From the NCBI GenBank assembly GCA_964424075.1, contig CAYRGY010000001.1, forward strand, positions 316,101 through 380,100: DNA of 64,000 nucleotides. The letters run 5' to 3'. This stretch comes from CAYRGY01 sp964424075 (GTDB taxonomy: Bacteria; Patescibacteriota; Gracilibacteria; UBA1369). The notes under the pieces were generated by a model. The model was not told the DNA's origin. It saw only the letters and a program-made list of their open reading frames with translations, and ran no database searches. Below are positions 7,720 to 16,973 of this stretch, in pieces. The translations under genes and the position numbers were made by a program. The stretch's first letter is position 1. Each line of letters opens with the position of its first letter.

Positions 7720-8831
7720 AATGAGATGATTATTTTTTGATATTGATCAGTTACCATTTTTGCACTTCGTTTCCAGGAATAGGGATTCTTAAATTTCTGC
7801 GGCTCACTCTTCAAAGCAATCATTATCTTTTCAGCTATCTTTTTATCACTAAATTTTAAATTTAGCAAAGTTGCACTGCCACCTGTAATCTCTCGGTGTA
7901 CTTCCAGATCGGATGCGACTACCCGACAACCATTAACCAGCGCATCCAAAATAGGAATATTGAATCCTTCAGCTTGACTCAGATGCACAAAAGCTTCGGT
8001 CGATTGATAGAATGCCGGTAAATCCTGAGTTGAAATTGGCCCTGTTCTAATTACACTCTTACCGAATTTTTGATCAAAATCAGCATAAAACTTGGTCGCC
8101 AACACCTTTCCACCACCTAGCACCAATTTATAGCCTCTCGGCTCCAGGTATTTCTCGAAAATACGCACTAGTCTGGGTACATTTTTACGCTTGTCAAAGC
8201 CTCCCAAGTAAAAAATAAATTTATCTTTAGGCTTGATCCCATATTTATTGAGAGTCTTCTCTGCCTGCTTTACTTTTTTGCCGTTAAATACACTGGCATT
8301 AGGAGCGACAAAGACCTGTTTAAATTGCATTTTTTTTAGGTCTTTTGCTGTGCTTTCTGATACGGTTAAAACTAAATCTGCAACCTTCAAATTCAAACGA
8401 ATCACCCAATTATACAACCCACCCAATAAACTGGCCCGTCCATAATCACGCCGTTGCCAGGGAATGATGTCATGAACAGTCACAATAGTCGGTTTACAGA
8501 ATAGCTGAAACAGGCAGGGATAAGGATGGTGAATAACTTCTACCCGTTGCTTACGCCAAACTCGTTTTAGCTGAAAATATTCCCAATAACTTTTGGCTAA
8601 ACCTGCACTAATCCATTTTAGAATTCGCAACTCCGGTAGTACAACCAACTGCAAATTATCATAAGCTTTCCACTTTGTGGCCTCCTTAACCGGTTCATTT
8701 GAAACCACAATCAATTCCAAATCCGGTCGCTCATGCAACATTGCTTCCAACAGATTATTTAAATAATTACCTATACCTGTGTATGGTTTGTTTAAAAAGC
8801 GTCCATTGATACCAATTTTAAGTTTTGGCAT
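7698..8831 (-). CDS. glycosyltransferase family 4 (GT-B fold)
   Basis: 377 residues. The N-terminal Rossmann half begins INGRFLNKPYTGIGNYL, typical of GT4 enzymes, with HDIIPWQRRDY around residue 115. The C-terminal half contains FYLGGFDKRKNVPRLVRIF and the donor-binding E-x7-E motif in SQAEGFNIPILDALVNG. GT4 enzymes transfer a sugar from an activated donor, with retention of configuration, to polysaccharide or lipid acceptors; the substrate cannot be read from sequence. It overlaps murG by 14 bases and lemA by 22 bases, so it is expressed with ftsW-murG. A role in cell-envelope glycan synthesis is inferred from that context. Confidence 0.88.
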   Translation of the reverse strand: MPKLKIGINGRFLNKPYTGIGNYLNNLLEAMLHERPDLELIVVSNEPVKEATKWKAYDNLQLVVLPELRILKWISAGLAKSYWEYFQLKRVWRKQRVEVIHHPYPCLFQLFCKPTIVTVHDIIPWQRRDYGRASLLGGLYNWVIRLNLKVADLVLTVSESTAKDLKKMQFKQVFVAPNASVFNGKKVKQAEKTLNKYGIKPKDKFIFYLGGFDKRKNVPRLVRIFEKYLEPRGYKLVLGGGKVLATKFYADFDQKFGKSVIRTGPISTQDLPAFYQSTEAFVHLSQAEGFNIPILDALVNGCRVVASDLEVHREITGGSATLLNLKFSDKKIAEKIMIALKSEPQKFKNPYSWKRSAKMVTDQYQKIIISLWSSQSG

Positions 8832-9876
8832 GTTCCAGAATTAAGTCGACAATTTTATCTGCGGCATTATTAGGTTTCATTTCAGCTTCAGCCCGCATTT
8901 TTAGTACTTTTTTCAAATCAGAACTCAGATCATATCTATCTAAATCAATCACAACCTCACTAAGTACAACGGAAGGGTTTTCCTCAGCAAACACCTCTGC
9001 GTTGCGGATTTGATCGCCTCGGCTGCCTTTAACCAAGGGAACCAGCACTGATGCTTTGCCCAAAAAAGCAATTTCCGCTAATGAGTTGGCACCGCTACGA
9101 GTAACGATAATATCAGCTAGAGCATACAAATCCTTCATCTCTTCAGCAGCGTATTCTAGGGCAAAATAACCATTTTCATTTTCCAAATCTTCTCGCTTTT
9201 TACCCCGACCGCACAGATGAATGAACTCATACTCCTTTAAATAATCTCTTAATCTTTTCCAAATTAAATCATTCACAAATCCTGCTCCTTGACTACCCCC
9301 CATCACTAAAACTACCGGTTTTTTACCGCTCAGACCGGTCAGCTTCAGAGCTCGCTTTCGATCACCATCACGCAATTCCTCACGCACCGGATTGCCTGTC
9401 ACTTCCACACGTTTTCCGGAAATGTGCTTTCGACTTTCTTCAAATGACACACAAATAATGTCGGCCACATGCGCCGCTATTTGATTAGCCAGGCCCGGCA
9501 CTACATCCGACTCATGCAAAATAACCGGTTTTAAGGCAAGAAAACCACCAATAGCTACCGGAAAACTTACATATCCACCTTTGCAAAAAACCACATCCGG
9601 ATTAAACCGCTTAATTTTGAAAAAAGCTTCCAGCACTCCCCACACCGCTTTAAAAATATCAAACAAATTTTGCAAATCGAAATAGCGCCTGATTTTACCG
9701 CAACTCACTCCTTCATAGCGCCAGCCCAACTCACTGATCATTTTACGCTCCATCCCTTTTTTGGAGCCAATATACAAAATTTCCAGATCGGGATGCTTGT
9801 GCTTTAACTTATTTAGTAAGGCGATATTGGGAATTATATGACCCCCTGTACCCCCGCCCGCTACTACCACGCGCAT
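8818..9876 (-). CDS. murG: UDP-GlcNAc:lipid I N-acetylglucosaminyltransferase MurG
   Basis: MurG adds GlcNAc to undecaprenyl-PP-MurNAc-pentapeptide to make lipid II at the inner face of the membrane. The N-terminal glycine-rich loop VVAGGGTGGHIIPN is immediately at the start. The middle holds the FCKGGYVSFPV and HESDVVPGL motifs, and the C-terminal half has VMGGSQGAGFVND and TRSGANSLAEIAFLGK. A longer frame reaches 9918, but the ATG at 9876 puts the Gly loop at the normal distance from the start, giving 352 residues. This start lies inside the 3' end of ftsW (68-base overlap), an unusually long overlap that suggests translational coupling. Confidence 0.95.
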   Translation of the reverse strand: MRVVVAGGGTGGHIIPNIALLNKLKHKHPDLEILYIGSKKGMERKMISELGWRYEGVSCGKIRRYFDLQNLFDIFKAVWGVLEAFFKIKRFNPDVVFCKGGYVSFPVAIGGFLALKPVILHESDVVPGLANQIAAHVADIICVSFEESRKHISGKRVEVTGNPVREELRDGDRKRALKLTGLSGKKPVVLVMGGSQGAGFVNDLIWKRLRDYLKEYEFIHLCGRGKKREDLENENGYFALEYAAEEMKDLYALADIIVTRSGANSLAEIAFLGKASVLVPLVKGSRGDQIRNAEVFAEENPSVVLSEVVIDLDRYDLSSDLKKVLKMRAEAEMKPNNAADKIVDLILEHAKT

Positions 9877-11113
9877 AATCAGAGTGTTTAGAAAGCTGTA
9901 AAAGTATACCTGTTGCAATTAATATCGCAATCAAAGAAGATCCACCATAGCTCACAAATGGCAAAGTCAAGCCGGTAACCGGCATTAGCGCTACATTTAC
10001 TGCAATGTTTACAAAGGCTTGTAACACAATCCAGGTAGTAATTCCAGTCGCCAGAATTTCCACATATCGATTAGGTGCTCCGCGAGCTATTAAAAAGCCT
10101 CGATAAGCAATCACTGTATAGGCAATTACCACAAAAATAATGCGCAAAAAGCCCAATTCTTCAGCTGATGCTGCGAATATGAAATCATCAGTAGCTTGGG
10201 GAAGCCAGTAAGATTTTTGCACCCCTTGAGTCAAACCTTTGCCCCAAAAACCTCCACTCCCAATAGCGATTTTCGATTGTTCGGACTGCCAACAATAATC
10301 CTGCTCACAATTACTTCCGCTGTCCATGAAGGCCAAAAAACGCTCCTGTACATGGGATACATTGGAAATTATCAGCCCGGCAATCATTACTACAACCACA
10401 CCACCAACAGCCAAATGCTTCCAACTGGCCCCACCGATAAAGTACATTGCAGTGGCTATTGAAGCGATTACCAGAGTACTTCCCAAATCGGGCTGCAGTA
10501 GCACCGGTAAAATCATAATTCCGGCAATCACGCAAAATGGGAGAAAGCCATTTTGCAGCGACTTAATCGATTGCCTTTTCTTGTCCAGCCAAGTTGCCAA
10601 ATAAAGAATCAATCCTAATTTTGCCAACTCTGTAGGTTGAATTGAAGTATCAAAAATAATCAACCAGGAGCGGGCAAAAGTTGTATATTTGGAGCCGGCG
10701 AACAGTACTACAATTAACAGCAAAACTGCTCCCGCATACCAGATTGATGAGGTCTTTTTCCAGAAAGTATAAGGGATACGTGCAAACAAAAACATCATTA
10801 AAACACCAATACCTAGGCGGGCTAAGTGTCTTTTAAATAAAAAATAACAATCAACAGCCGCATCATCACAATTGGGATATAGAATATCAGGAGCTGACAA
10901 TTGAATAGATTTAGGCACTCCGATACTGGTAATCATTACTAAGCCAAAAATCAGCAGAAAGATAACTGCGGTTAATAATACCGGATCAGCCTTATTTTGC
11001 TTGATTCTGGACTTAAGTCTGTTTTTACCTTTCTTTAAAAAAGCTTTTAACACAAAGCCAATGTTACTTTGATTTAGCGTAAAAATAGTAACAAAGCCCC
11101 CCTTGAAAAGCAA
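9809..11113 (-). CDS. ftsW: FtsW/RodA-type SEDS glycan polymerase, likely FtsW
   Basis: A polytopic SEDS protein (about 10 membrane helices) that polymerises lipid II during division. Diagnostic motifs: IQPTELAKL (SEDS QPSE-like), GSGGFWGKGLTQG, PQATDDFIFAASAEELGF and LTLPFVSYGGSSLIA near the C-terminus. Linkage to murG favours FtsW over RodA. The longest frame starts at a TTG (11111-11113) and has a basic 40-residue N-terminus. However, TTGCTT-N17-TACTAT lies within this region, which would put the transcript start near 11078 and make the GTG at 11051-11053 the real start (414 residues). The last 25 residues are hydrophilic and are encoded over the murG start. Confidence 0.92.
   Translation of the reverse strand: MLFKGGFVTIFTLNQSNIGFVLKAFLKKGKNRLKSRIKQNKADPVLLTAVIFLLIFGLVMITSIGVPKSIQLSAPDILYPNCDDAAVDCYFLFKRHLARLGIGVLMMFLFARIPYTFWKKTSSIWYAGAVLLLIVVLFAGSKYTTFARSWLIIFDTSIQPTELAKLGLILYLATWLDKKRQSIKSLQNGFLPFCVIAGIMILPVLLQPDLGSTLVIASIATAMYFIGGASWKHLAVGGVVVVMIAGLIISNVSHVQERFLAFMDSGSNCEQDYCWQSEQSKIAIGSGGFWGKGLTQGVQKSYWLPQATDDFIFAASAEELGFLRIIFVVIAYTVIAYRGFLIARGAPNRYVEILATGITTWIVLQAFVNIAVNVALMPVTGLTLPFVSYGGSSLIAILIATGILLQLSKHSDYARGSSGRGYRGSYNSQYRLTK
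11085..11113 (-). promoter_or_regulatory. possible ftsW promoter inside the annotated 5' end
   Basis: TTGCTT (11108-11113), a 17-base spacer and TACTAT (11085-11090) on the minus strand. If used, translation would begin downstream, at GTG 11051-11053. No clear ribosome site precedes either start. Confidence 0.4.
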
Positions 11114-11131
11114 GAATGATCTCTGTAGGTT
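11103..11131 (+). promoter_or_regulatory. possible lspA promoter, nearly leaderless transcript
   Basis: TTGAAA (11103-11108), 17 bases, then TAGGTT (11126-11131), only 6 bases before the lspA ATG at 11138. If real, the mRNA would be leaderless or nearly so. It overlaps the divergent ftsW promoter. Confidence 0.35.
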
Positions 11132-11137
11132 ATCATC

Positions 11138-11626
11138 ATGAAGAAAACAAATATTGAGTTTCCTTTCCTGGCCGTGATGTTAGCCGCAATTGCATTGACT
11201 TTTGATCAAGTAATTAAGTGGTGGGTATTGAATTATCTCAAACCAGAACCAATCATCTATTATGATTGGCTCAAATTGGTTTATGTCGAAAACACCGGGA
11301 TAGCCTTTGGAATACAAATTCCCGAATCGATACTGGTCTATTTGAATCTAGTGTTCCTGGCTTTAGTCATTGCCTTTTTAATAGTAAAACTAGATCTCAA
11401 GAAGGCAGCCAGTCAAGTCATTTTAGGTGCACTGATGGGAGGAGCTTTGGGAAATATTTTTGACCGTTTTGCCCATGGTTTCGTAATAGATTACGTCTCA
11501 GTAGGCTCATTTCCCGTCTTTAATTTGGCTGATGCATTAATTACAGTTAGCCTCTTCCTTGTAGTGATTTTATATGGTAAAATAATTAAACATAATCAAA
11601 ACAAAAATGCAGGACTACCCTCATAA
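11138..11626 (+). CDS. lspA: lipoprotein signal peptidase II
   Basis: A 162-residue aspartic protease of the inner membrane that removes signal peptides from diacylglyceryl-prolipoproteins. Four membrane helices are visible. Conserved motifs are FDQVIKWWV in helix 1, VENTGIAFGI, GNIFDRFAHGFVIDYV with the first catalytic Asp, and FNLADALITV with the second. Length matches the family (150-170). Its last 20 bases overlap the next gene. The lipoprotein at 32656-33687, with a classic lipobox, is a likely substrate in this window. Confidence 0.96.
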   Translation: MKKTNIEFPFLAVMLAAIALTFDQVIKWWVLNYLKPEPIIYYDWLKLVYVENTGIAFGIQIPESILVYLNLVFLALVIAFLIVKLDLKKAASQVILGALMGGALGNIFDRFAHGFVIDYVSVGSFPVFNLADALITVSLFLVVILYGKIIKHNQNKNAGLPS

Positions 11627-12500
11627 TAATCCTCAGCCAGACTACCAATATACTCAACTGCAACCGGAATACGCTCAAAATGATCAATCTCAATATAATA
11701 TCGGTCCTCGCAAAGTTACCTTTTTCACCTTAATTGCCAAAACTTTTCTTGGATTGGTCGGAGGAACAATCGGTTCTGTGATTTTGTTACTAATCTTTTT
11801 AGCCGCAGCTTCTATTTTGCAACCGGTTTTAAGCCCTACATCAGCCGATCCGGAGCAAATCAGTCCCATATTCATGGTAATAATCATGGCGATGATTTTC
11901 GCCACTTCGCTGGTGGCCAGTTTGCTGACACCATATCTACTTTCCCTAACCGAGCGCGAGCGCTATACCAAAATTGTCTCTTCTCTCTACCAAATTTTCA
12001 TTTTCAATATAGTGATTTTTGGTTTCACTGCTCCGATATTCCTGACAACTTCAACCGCTAACATTGAATTTACAGCTTATGCAGCAGGTTTACACGTTAT
12101 TTTTGTTGCCACAGCCAGCGCCTTAATTATGGAAATTGTTAATGATCCACACTATCCGATTATGGGAGTTTACACTTCTTTACTTGGTATCCTAGTCACT
12201 ACAGCTGTGAATCTATTTATTTTCCAATTAATGGGCAATACAACGGTAATACTATTTGCCGTAATGCCGATAACCTGGGGCTCTATCGGTTTCTTTCAGG
12301 CTGCACTCGCTTCAATTTACAATTGGTATTTCCAAAACTATGGAAATGATTTTCTGGCAGCCAGTACTTCTTATGGAGCTGATTATATTTCAGAAGAAGT
12401 AAACACACCTGAAGCGCCTTCAAATGATGCCTATAATACTGAAGGTTTCGAAGACGATGAACCTGGCGATAAGGCCGGTAGTGACTTTTTAAGGAGCTAG
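11607..12500 (+). CDS. polytopic membrane protein of unknown function
   Basis: A 297-residue protein with a 35-residue polar N-terminus rich in Gln, Asn, Pro and Tyr. About six membrane helices lie between residues 40 and 250, and the tail (about 255-297) is acidic. No family is recognised, although the helix spacing resembles small Yip1-like membrane domains. The start overlaps lspA by 20 bases, so the two are co-transcribed. Translation starting at 11607 is supported by the overlap and by the absence of a later start before the first helix. Confidence 0.75.
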   Translation: MQDYPHNNPQPDYQYTQLQPEYAQNDQSQYNIGPRKVTFFTLIAKTFLGLVGGTIGSVILLLIFLAAASILQPVLSPTSADPEQISPIFMVIIMAMIFATSLVASLLTPYLLSLTERERYTKIVSSLYQIFIFNIVIFGFTAPIFLTTSTANIEFTAYAAGLHVIFVATASALIMEIVNDPHYPIMGVYTSLLGILVTTAVNLFIFQLMGNTTVILFAVMPITWGSIGFFQAALASIYNWYFQNYGNDFLAASTSYGADYISEEVNTPEAPSNDAYNTEGFEDDEPGDKAGSDFLRS

Positions 12501-12528
12501 GCTAATTTGCACAACTTGCCAGGGTAAA

Positions 12529-12558
12529 CAAAAAAAGCGACTCCTCATTGGGAGCCGC
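12529..12558 (-). terminator. rho-independent terminator of the slipin gene
   Basis: On the minus strand GCGGCTCC-N6-GGAGTCGC (one G-T pair) is followed by eight T residues. It lies 21 bases after the slipin stop codon. Confidence 0.8.
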
Positions 12559-12578
12559 CCTTTCAATAACTAGGTAAT

Positions 12579-13352
12579 TTATTTTTTCTCTATCTTGCCT
12601 CCCATTACTTCCTTAAAACTTTCGATAGCTCTTAGAACCTCAATTGGAAGCATCCAAATTGTAGTATTGGATTGATCTGAAGAAAGATCATTAATTGCCT
12701 GCAAAGTTCTGATATGCAAAGATCCATCGGACTTTGCCATGATTGCCGCAGCTTGCTGAACATTTTCCGCAGCCACAACTTCACCTTCAGAACGAATAAT
12801 CTGGGCTCTCTTTTCACGTTCAGCTTCGGCTTCTTTAGCAATAGTCCTCTTCAAGTCCTGAGGAATGGCAATATCTTTAATATCCACATTAGAAACCTGA
12901 ATTCCCCAAGGATCAGTAGCTGCATCTACTATTTCCTGAATCTTGTTGGATAATTCCTCACGATTTTTCAGCAATTCATCCAGAGACACCTCACCAACAA
13001 TATTACGCATAGTAATTTGCGCTAGCTGACTTACCGCATAGTAAAAGTTTTCTACTTCAAGTACAGCTTTTTCCGGGTTTAAAACCTTATAGTAGATTAC
13101 CGCATTTATTCCCACAGGGATATTATCGCGGGTAATAGCTTCCTGCTCAGGAACATCCACTGTTTTAATACGGATGTCCACTTTCTGCATAGTCTGGAAA
13201 ATTGGAATAATAATTCTCCATCCCGGATTGCGAGTTCCGGTATATCGACCTAGCGAAAGAACAATACCACGTTCATATTGATTGATCTGTCTGATCATGG
13301 AAAGTATTAATATACCTACGACAACGACCAGAAATAATAAAAATCCTGACAT
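12579..13352 (-). CDS. slipin (SPFH/stomatin-like) membrane protein
   Basis: 257 residues. An N-terminal hydrophobic anchor (about 4-21) is followed by the SPFH domain, beginning INQYERGIVLSLGRYTG and continuing with GWRIIIPIFQTMQKVDIRI. Further marks are TRDNIPVGINAVIYYKVLNP and a helical region rich in EAEAEREKRAQIIRSEGE, the usual oligomerising coiled coil. Slipins form ring- or cage-like assemblies that organise membrane microdomains. Many are paired with an NfeD gene, but none is next to this one. It is a single-gene unit between a terminator and a divergent MscS gene. Confidence 0.93.
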   Translation of the reverse strand: MSGFLLFLVVVVGILILSMIRQINQYERGIVLSLGRYTGTRNPGWRIIIPIFQTMQKVDIRIKTVDVPEQEAITRDNIPVGINAVIYYKVLNPEKAVLEVENFYYAVSQLAQITMRNIVGEVSLDELLKNREELSNKIQEIVDAATDPWGIQVSNVDIKDIAIPQDLKRTIAKEAEAEREKRAQIIRSEGEVVAAENVQQAAAIMAKSDGSLHIRTLQAINDLSSDQSNTTIWMLPIEVLRAIESFKEVMGGKIEKK

Positions 13353-13418
13353 AATTAATTTGTTAAATTACTATTTGGCATTATTAATCAATCTTCAGAC
13401 AGATAGAAGCAATTGTAA

Positions 13419-13447
13419 TTGATGAATATGCAATTATTTGTTATAAT
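13419..13447 (+). promoter_or_regulatory. strong promoter of the MscS gene
   Basis: TTGATG (13419-13424), a 17-base spacer and consensus TATAAT (13442-13447), 27 bases before the ATG at 13475. Confidence 0.8.
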
Positions 13448-13474
13448 TATGAAATATAATTGAAATAAAAATAG

Positions 13475-14761
13475 ATGCTTGACCGATTATTCGGCATCAA
13501 TACTGCAAATGCTCAAATCACCGGTACTGCAACCTCTGCAGCAGAAAATGTCCAATCTGGAACCCAAGAACAGTTTTTTGAGCTATTCTCCTATGTGCTG
13601 TCTCAAATTCCCCTTTATATTACTGCACTACTAGTCCTTAGCTTGACTTGGGTATGCGCAAAAGCCGCCAAAGCATTCGTTAATAATAAGCTTTCTGAGA
13701 GAGGTGTTGATGAAGAGAATAAAGAGTTACAGGTATTGGCAGTCAGAATTTCCAATATTGTTGTCTGGATTATTGGTATTACTGCGGCACTAAGTATAGT
13801 TGGTATAGATTTAGCTCCAATCGTGGCCGCCGGTGCTTTCGGTATTGGTTTTGCCATGCGTGATTTAATAATGAATCTGATTGCCGGTATGATGATACTT
13901 TCAGCAAAACACTTCAAAATAGGGGACTTAATCACCGTCAACGGTACAACAGGTAAAATTGTCGACATTCAAACCCGAGCGACAATTGTTAAATCCTTGG
14001 ACGGAACCAAAGTTATTGTCCCTAATGCCGAATTATTCAAAAACCGTGTAGTAAATAAGCACGGAAATCCCTATCGTAAAATTAGAATCTATGTTGGCGT
14101 CGAATATCACACTGACCTAAATTTAGCCATTGATGCAATTAAAAATGCTGTGAATAAGATTGAACATGTCATGAAAAAACCGAAGCCCAGCATTAAATTG
14201 TGGAATTGGTCTGAATCATCCATTGATATTGGTATAAGTGTTTGGATTCTTTCTACCGGAGGGAAATATGGAATTGTTCGCCATCAACTGGTCGAATTTA
14301 TCACCGCTGAGCTGCGCAAGAACAATATCAGCTTTGCTTTCCCCAGTCGTACAATTTACCAAGCGAGCGAAAATTTGCCTCAACAGCCGGGTGGATACCT
14401 TGCTGATAATAAGCTCATCGGATCAGAGAACAAACCAGACTCTGCACCAATTGCCCCAGCTCCTGCACCTCAAATTGAGGCCACTTCAAACACTTTCGCT
14501 CCGGCAGAGGCAGCTCCCCAGGCTGAAGCAACTAAAACAGTCTCTAACAAACCGGCAGGACTTCCAGTTTCTCCACAACCAACCATTAATTCAGATGCTG
14601 CAGGCTGGTTAAAGCAAACTTATACCGAACAAAAGACACCCCCATCCACTATAAGTGCCCCGGCACCTCAAATAACAACTCCAGCTCCTCAAGCTGAACA
14701 AGCAACACCGAATCCGCAAGCTACTCCTATGCCGGCACCATCCGCGCCCAATCAGCAGTAA
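13475..14761 (+). CDS. small-conductance mechanosensitive channel (MscS family)
   Basis: 428 residues. About three membrane helices (about 45-140) end in the pore helix AAGAFGIGFAMRDLIMNLIAG, followed by the beta domain with HFKIGDLITVNGTTGKIVDI and VIVPNAELFKNRVVN, all typical of MscS. The channel opens under membrane tension to release solutes on osmotic downshift. The last 120 residues are a low-complexity tail rich in Pro, Ala, Gln and Thr that is absent from E. coli MscS. Similar tails occur on proteins encoded at 22436 and 24197 in this window. It has its own promoter and converges on the nucleotidyltransferase gene. Confidence 0.93.
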   Translation: MLDRLFGINTANAQITGTATSAAENVQSGTQEQFFELFSYVLSQIPLYITALLVLSLTWVCAKAAKAFVNNKLSERGVDEENKELQVLAVRISNIVVWIIGITAALSIVGIDLAPIVAAGAFGIGFAMRDLIMNLIAGMMILSAKHFKIGDLITVNGTTGKIVDIQTRATIVKSLDGTKVIVPNAELFKNRVVNKHGNPYRKIRIYVGVEYHTDLNLAIDAIKNAVNKIEHVMKKPKPSIKLWNWSESSIDIGISVWILSTGGKYGIVRHQLVEFITAELRKNNISFAFPSRTIYQASENLPQQPGGYLADNKLIGSENKPDSAPIAPAPAPQIEATSNTFAPAEAAPQAEATKTVSNKPAGLPVSPQPTINSDAAGWLKQTYTEQKTPPSTISAPAPQITTPAPQAEQATPNPQATPMPAPSAPNQQ

Positions 14762-14781
14762 ACTCCATCGCTAGTTTTTTA

Positions 14782-16107
14782 TCACAGCTTCTTATTTTCC
14801 AAGCTGCTCACATCGACTAGATTTTTCCGTACCTGATTTGCAGCAACTTGCTTAACATATTGGTCACTCTCCAAATCTTCTGATAGCAAAACTCCCGGGC
14901 CAACTACACAATTACTGCCGATTTTCACGCCGGGCATGATACTGCAGTTCACACCTATACGAACATTATTACCAGTGATTATACCAAATTTTTTGCGTCC
15001 GGAATTCACTCGTGAGTCCTTAATCGTAACTTTCACATTTCCCTCATCTAAGCGCAAATTGCCAGTCACAGTTCCGGCACCGAATGATACATTATTACCA
15101 ATTACACTATCTCCTATATAGTTTTTATGAGCCCGGACACGATCTCCTAAATACGAACGGGTAATCTCCGACCCAAATCCAATTACACAATTTTCACCGA
15201 TAAAACTCTCTCTCACCATGGCATGATTGGCAATCACGCTGCCGGCTCCAATAAAGGTCGGTCCAGTGACTATAGCTCCTTCCAACACCTTCACACCGTC
15301 TCCCAGAATTACGTCACCTTTCAAAACTACTCCTTCCCCGATTTCGACGTCTGCACCCATTACTACACCGCTGCGCCCTGCCATTTCCTTACGCATCAAC
15401 ACTTTACACTCATCATAGACGTGCCAAGGATATTTAATTGCCTGCCAGGAGCCTTCATAAGGTACAACCCTGATCTTATGTTGTTCAGCAACCATCATGT
15501 CCAATGCAGTCAAATAAATATCATCCTCCGCAGTAGTAGCTTTATGCACATATTCCATCATTCTACCGCCATCAGGATGATAATGTACAAAGATATTCAT
15601 CAGGTCCGATGGCTCATTTCCTTCACCGGGCTTCTCTTCAATATGTTGCAAATGCCCCTCTTCGTCCTGCACTACATAGCCCCCGGGAAAATAAGTGGAC
15701 ACCTTATTAGCTAAAAATACGCTTTTCCCTGGCTCATTCTCAACAGTCGACATGACTTGACGATAAGCATCAATTCCCAATATATCATTGGCGCAAACTA
15801 TCAGAACCGGCTCTCCGGAGAGCAAATGCTCTGCACTTTTCATCGCTCCCGCTGATCCTTCAGCCAGTACTTGCTGAGTATACTCAATAGAAATGTCCTG
15901 CCTTGTCCTCCTGTACTGCTCGCCAATTTCTCTCAGTTCAGGTAAATTTACTTTACTTCCCACAATAATAAAGTCCTTCAGGCCCACCCCTGAAATAATC
16001 TCAATTTGCTGAACCACCATCGGCTTACCGCAAATCTTTAAAAGTGGTTTTTCTTCAATCGGACGCATTCTTTCACTGCGCCCTCCTGCTAAAATTATTA
16101 CCTTCAT
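14782..16107 (-). CDS. GlmU-like sugar-1-phosphate nucleotidyltransferase with left-handed beta-helix
   Basis: 441 residues. The N-terminal nucleotidyltransferase domain opens with LAGGRSERMRPIEEKPLLK, the nucleotide-binding signature; EKP and IVCANDILG mark the active site. From about residue 245 onward, hexapeptide repeats ([I/V/L]-G-x4 pattern, e.g. GAGSVIANHAMV, GNNVRIGVNCSI) predict a trimeric left-handed beta-helix like those of acyltransferases. The layout matches bifunctional GlmU or glucose-1-phosphate thymidylyltransferase-like proteins; exact sugar and second activity are undetermined. It starts 3 bases after the uppP stop, so the two form an operon for envelope precursor supply. 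Confidence 0.85.
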   Translation of the reverse strand: MKVIILAGGRSERMRPIEEKPLLKICGKPMVVQQIEIISGVGLKDFIIVGSKVNLPELREIGEQYRRTRQDISIEYTQQVLAEGSAGAMKSAEHLLSGEPVLIVCANDILGIDAYRQVMSTVENEPGKSVFLANKVSTYFPGGYVVQDEEGHLQHIEEKPGEGNEPSDLMNIFVHYHPDGGRMMEYVHKATTAEDDIYLTALDMMVAEQHKIRVVPYEGSWQAIKYPWHVYDECKVLMRKEMAGRSGVVMGADVEIGEGVVLKGDVILGDGVKVLEGAIVTGPTFIGAGSVIANHAMVRESFIGENCVIGFGSEITRSYLGDRVRAHKNYIGDSVIGNNVSFGAGTVTGNLRLDEGNVKVTIKDSRVNSGRKKFGIITGNNVRIGVNCSIMPGVKIGSNCVVGPGVLLSEDLESDQYVKQVAANQVRKNLVDVSSLENKKL

Positions 16108-16110
16108 GTA

Positions 16111-16914
16111 TTATAAATAATAGATCAAAAATGATGCTCCCAGCAGAATTCTATACCATCCAAAAGGATGAAGGGTATTCTTTTTAAGAAATTTCATTAA
16201 AAATCTGATTGCCAAATATCCTGAAATCATTGATGAAAGCACACCTGCAATCAGAGCATACCAAGTAGGCAAACTATAATCACCATTCCAAACTTTCAGC
16301 ACACCATACGCAAAAGCAGCCAACATAGCCACAGAACCGAGTAAAAAAGAAAAGCGCGCTGCTTCAGCACGTTTGACTCCTAGTCCTATCCCCGTTGAAA
16401 TAGTTATTCCGGAGCGTGAAACACCTGGAATCAGTGCCATTGCTTGAGCCACTCCGACAATCAGTCCGTTTTTCCAATCAATTAGTCCGGCTTTCACCCG
16501 TTTATGTATCCATTCAGCAACGAAAAATAAAATTCCCACCAAGATTAAAATAATAGCAACTGTTACTGGTGATCTTAAATATTCATCAATTAAATCTCCT
16601 AAAAATAGACCAACTAGAATTGACGGGATAGTGCCCAGAATCAGCAGCCAAGCTAGTGTTTTTTCCTTCTGCATACCTTTTTTACGTTTCAGGATGGCCA
16701 TACCACCTTCCCAAACCGTTCCATAATCTTTCCAAAAATAGCCCACAATCGCCAGCATAGTCCCAAAATGTACTGCAATATCAAAACCTTTCAAATCAGC
16801 AAAATCTAACGACATTAAAGATTGAGCCAAAATTAAATGACCCGACGAGGAAACCGGCAGAAACTCAGTAATTCCCTGCACAATACCCAAAATTATCGCT
16901 TCCCACAGTGACAT
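16111..16914 (-). CDS. uppP: undecaprenyl-diphosphatase UppP (BacA)
   Basis: A 267-residue integral membrane enzyme that dephosphorylates undecaprenyl diphosphate to recycle the lipid carrier for wall synthesis. Both signature motifs are present: QGITEFLPVSSSGHL near the N-terminus and PGVSRSGITIS at about residue 160. About eight membrane helices are visible. A longer frame begins at 16956, but the ATG at 16914 (MSLWEAI) aligns with the usual family start and lies just after a promoter. First gene of a two-gene operon with the nucleotidyltransferase. Confidence 0.96.
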   Translation of the reverse strand: MSLWEAIILGIVQGITEFLPVSSSGHLILAQSLMSLDFADLKGFDIAVHFGTMLAIVGYFWKDYGTVWEGGMAILKRKKGMQKEKTLAWLLILGTIPSILVGLFLGDLIDEYLRSPVTVAIILILVGILFFVAEWIHKRVKAGLIDWKNGLIVGVAQAMALIPGVSRSGITISTGIGLGVKRAEAARFSFLLGSVAMLAAFAYGVLKVWNGDYSLPTWYALIAGVLSSMISGYLAIRFLMKFLKKNTLHPFGWYRILLGASFLIYYL

Positions 16915-16936
16915 CTCACTTATTGAATGATATAAT
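16908..16936 (+). promoter_or_regulatory. promoter of the glutaredoxin-like gene
   Basis: GTGACA (16908-16913), 17 bases, TATAAT (16931-16936). The predicted transcript start near 16943 excludes upstream start codons and favours the ATG at 16974. Confidence 0.7.
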
Positions 16937-16956
16937 TGCCATGACACTTTACACAA
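16929..16956 (-). promoter_or_regulatory. possible divergent promoter of uppP
   Basis: On the minus strand TTGTGT (16951-16956), 16 bases, TATATC (16929-16934), 15 bases before the uppP ATG. It overlaps the plus-strand promoter at 16908-16936. Confidence 0.45.
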
Positions 16957-16973
16957 AAACTAAGTCAATTGCC

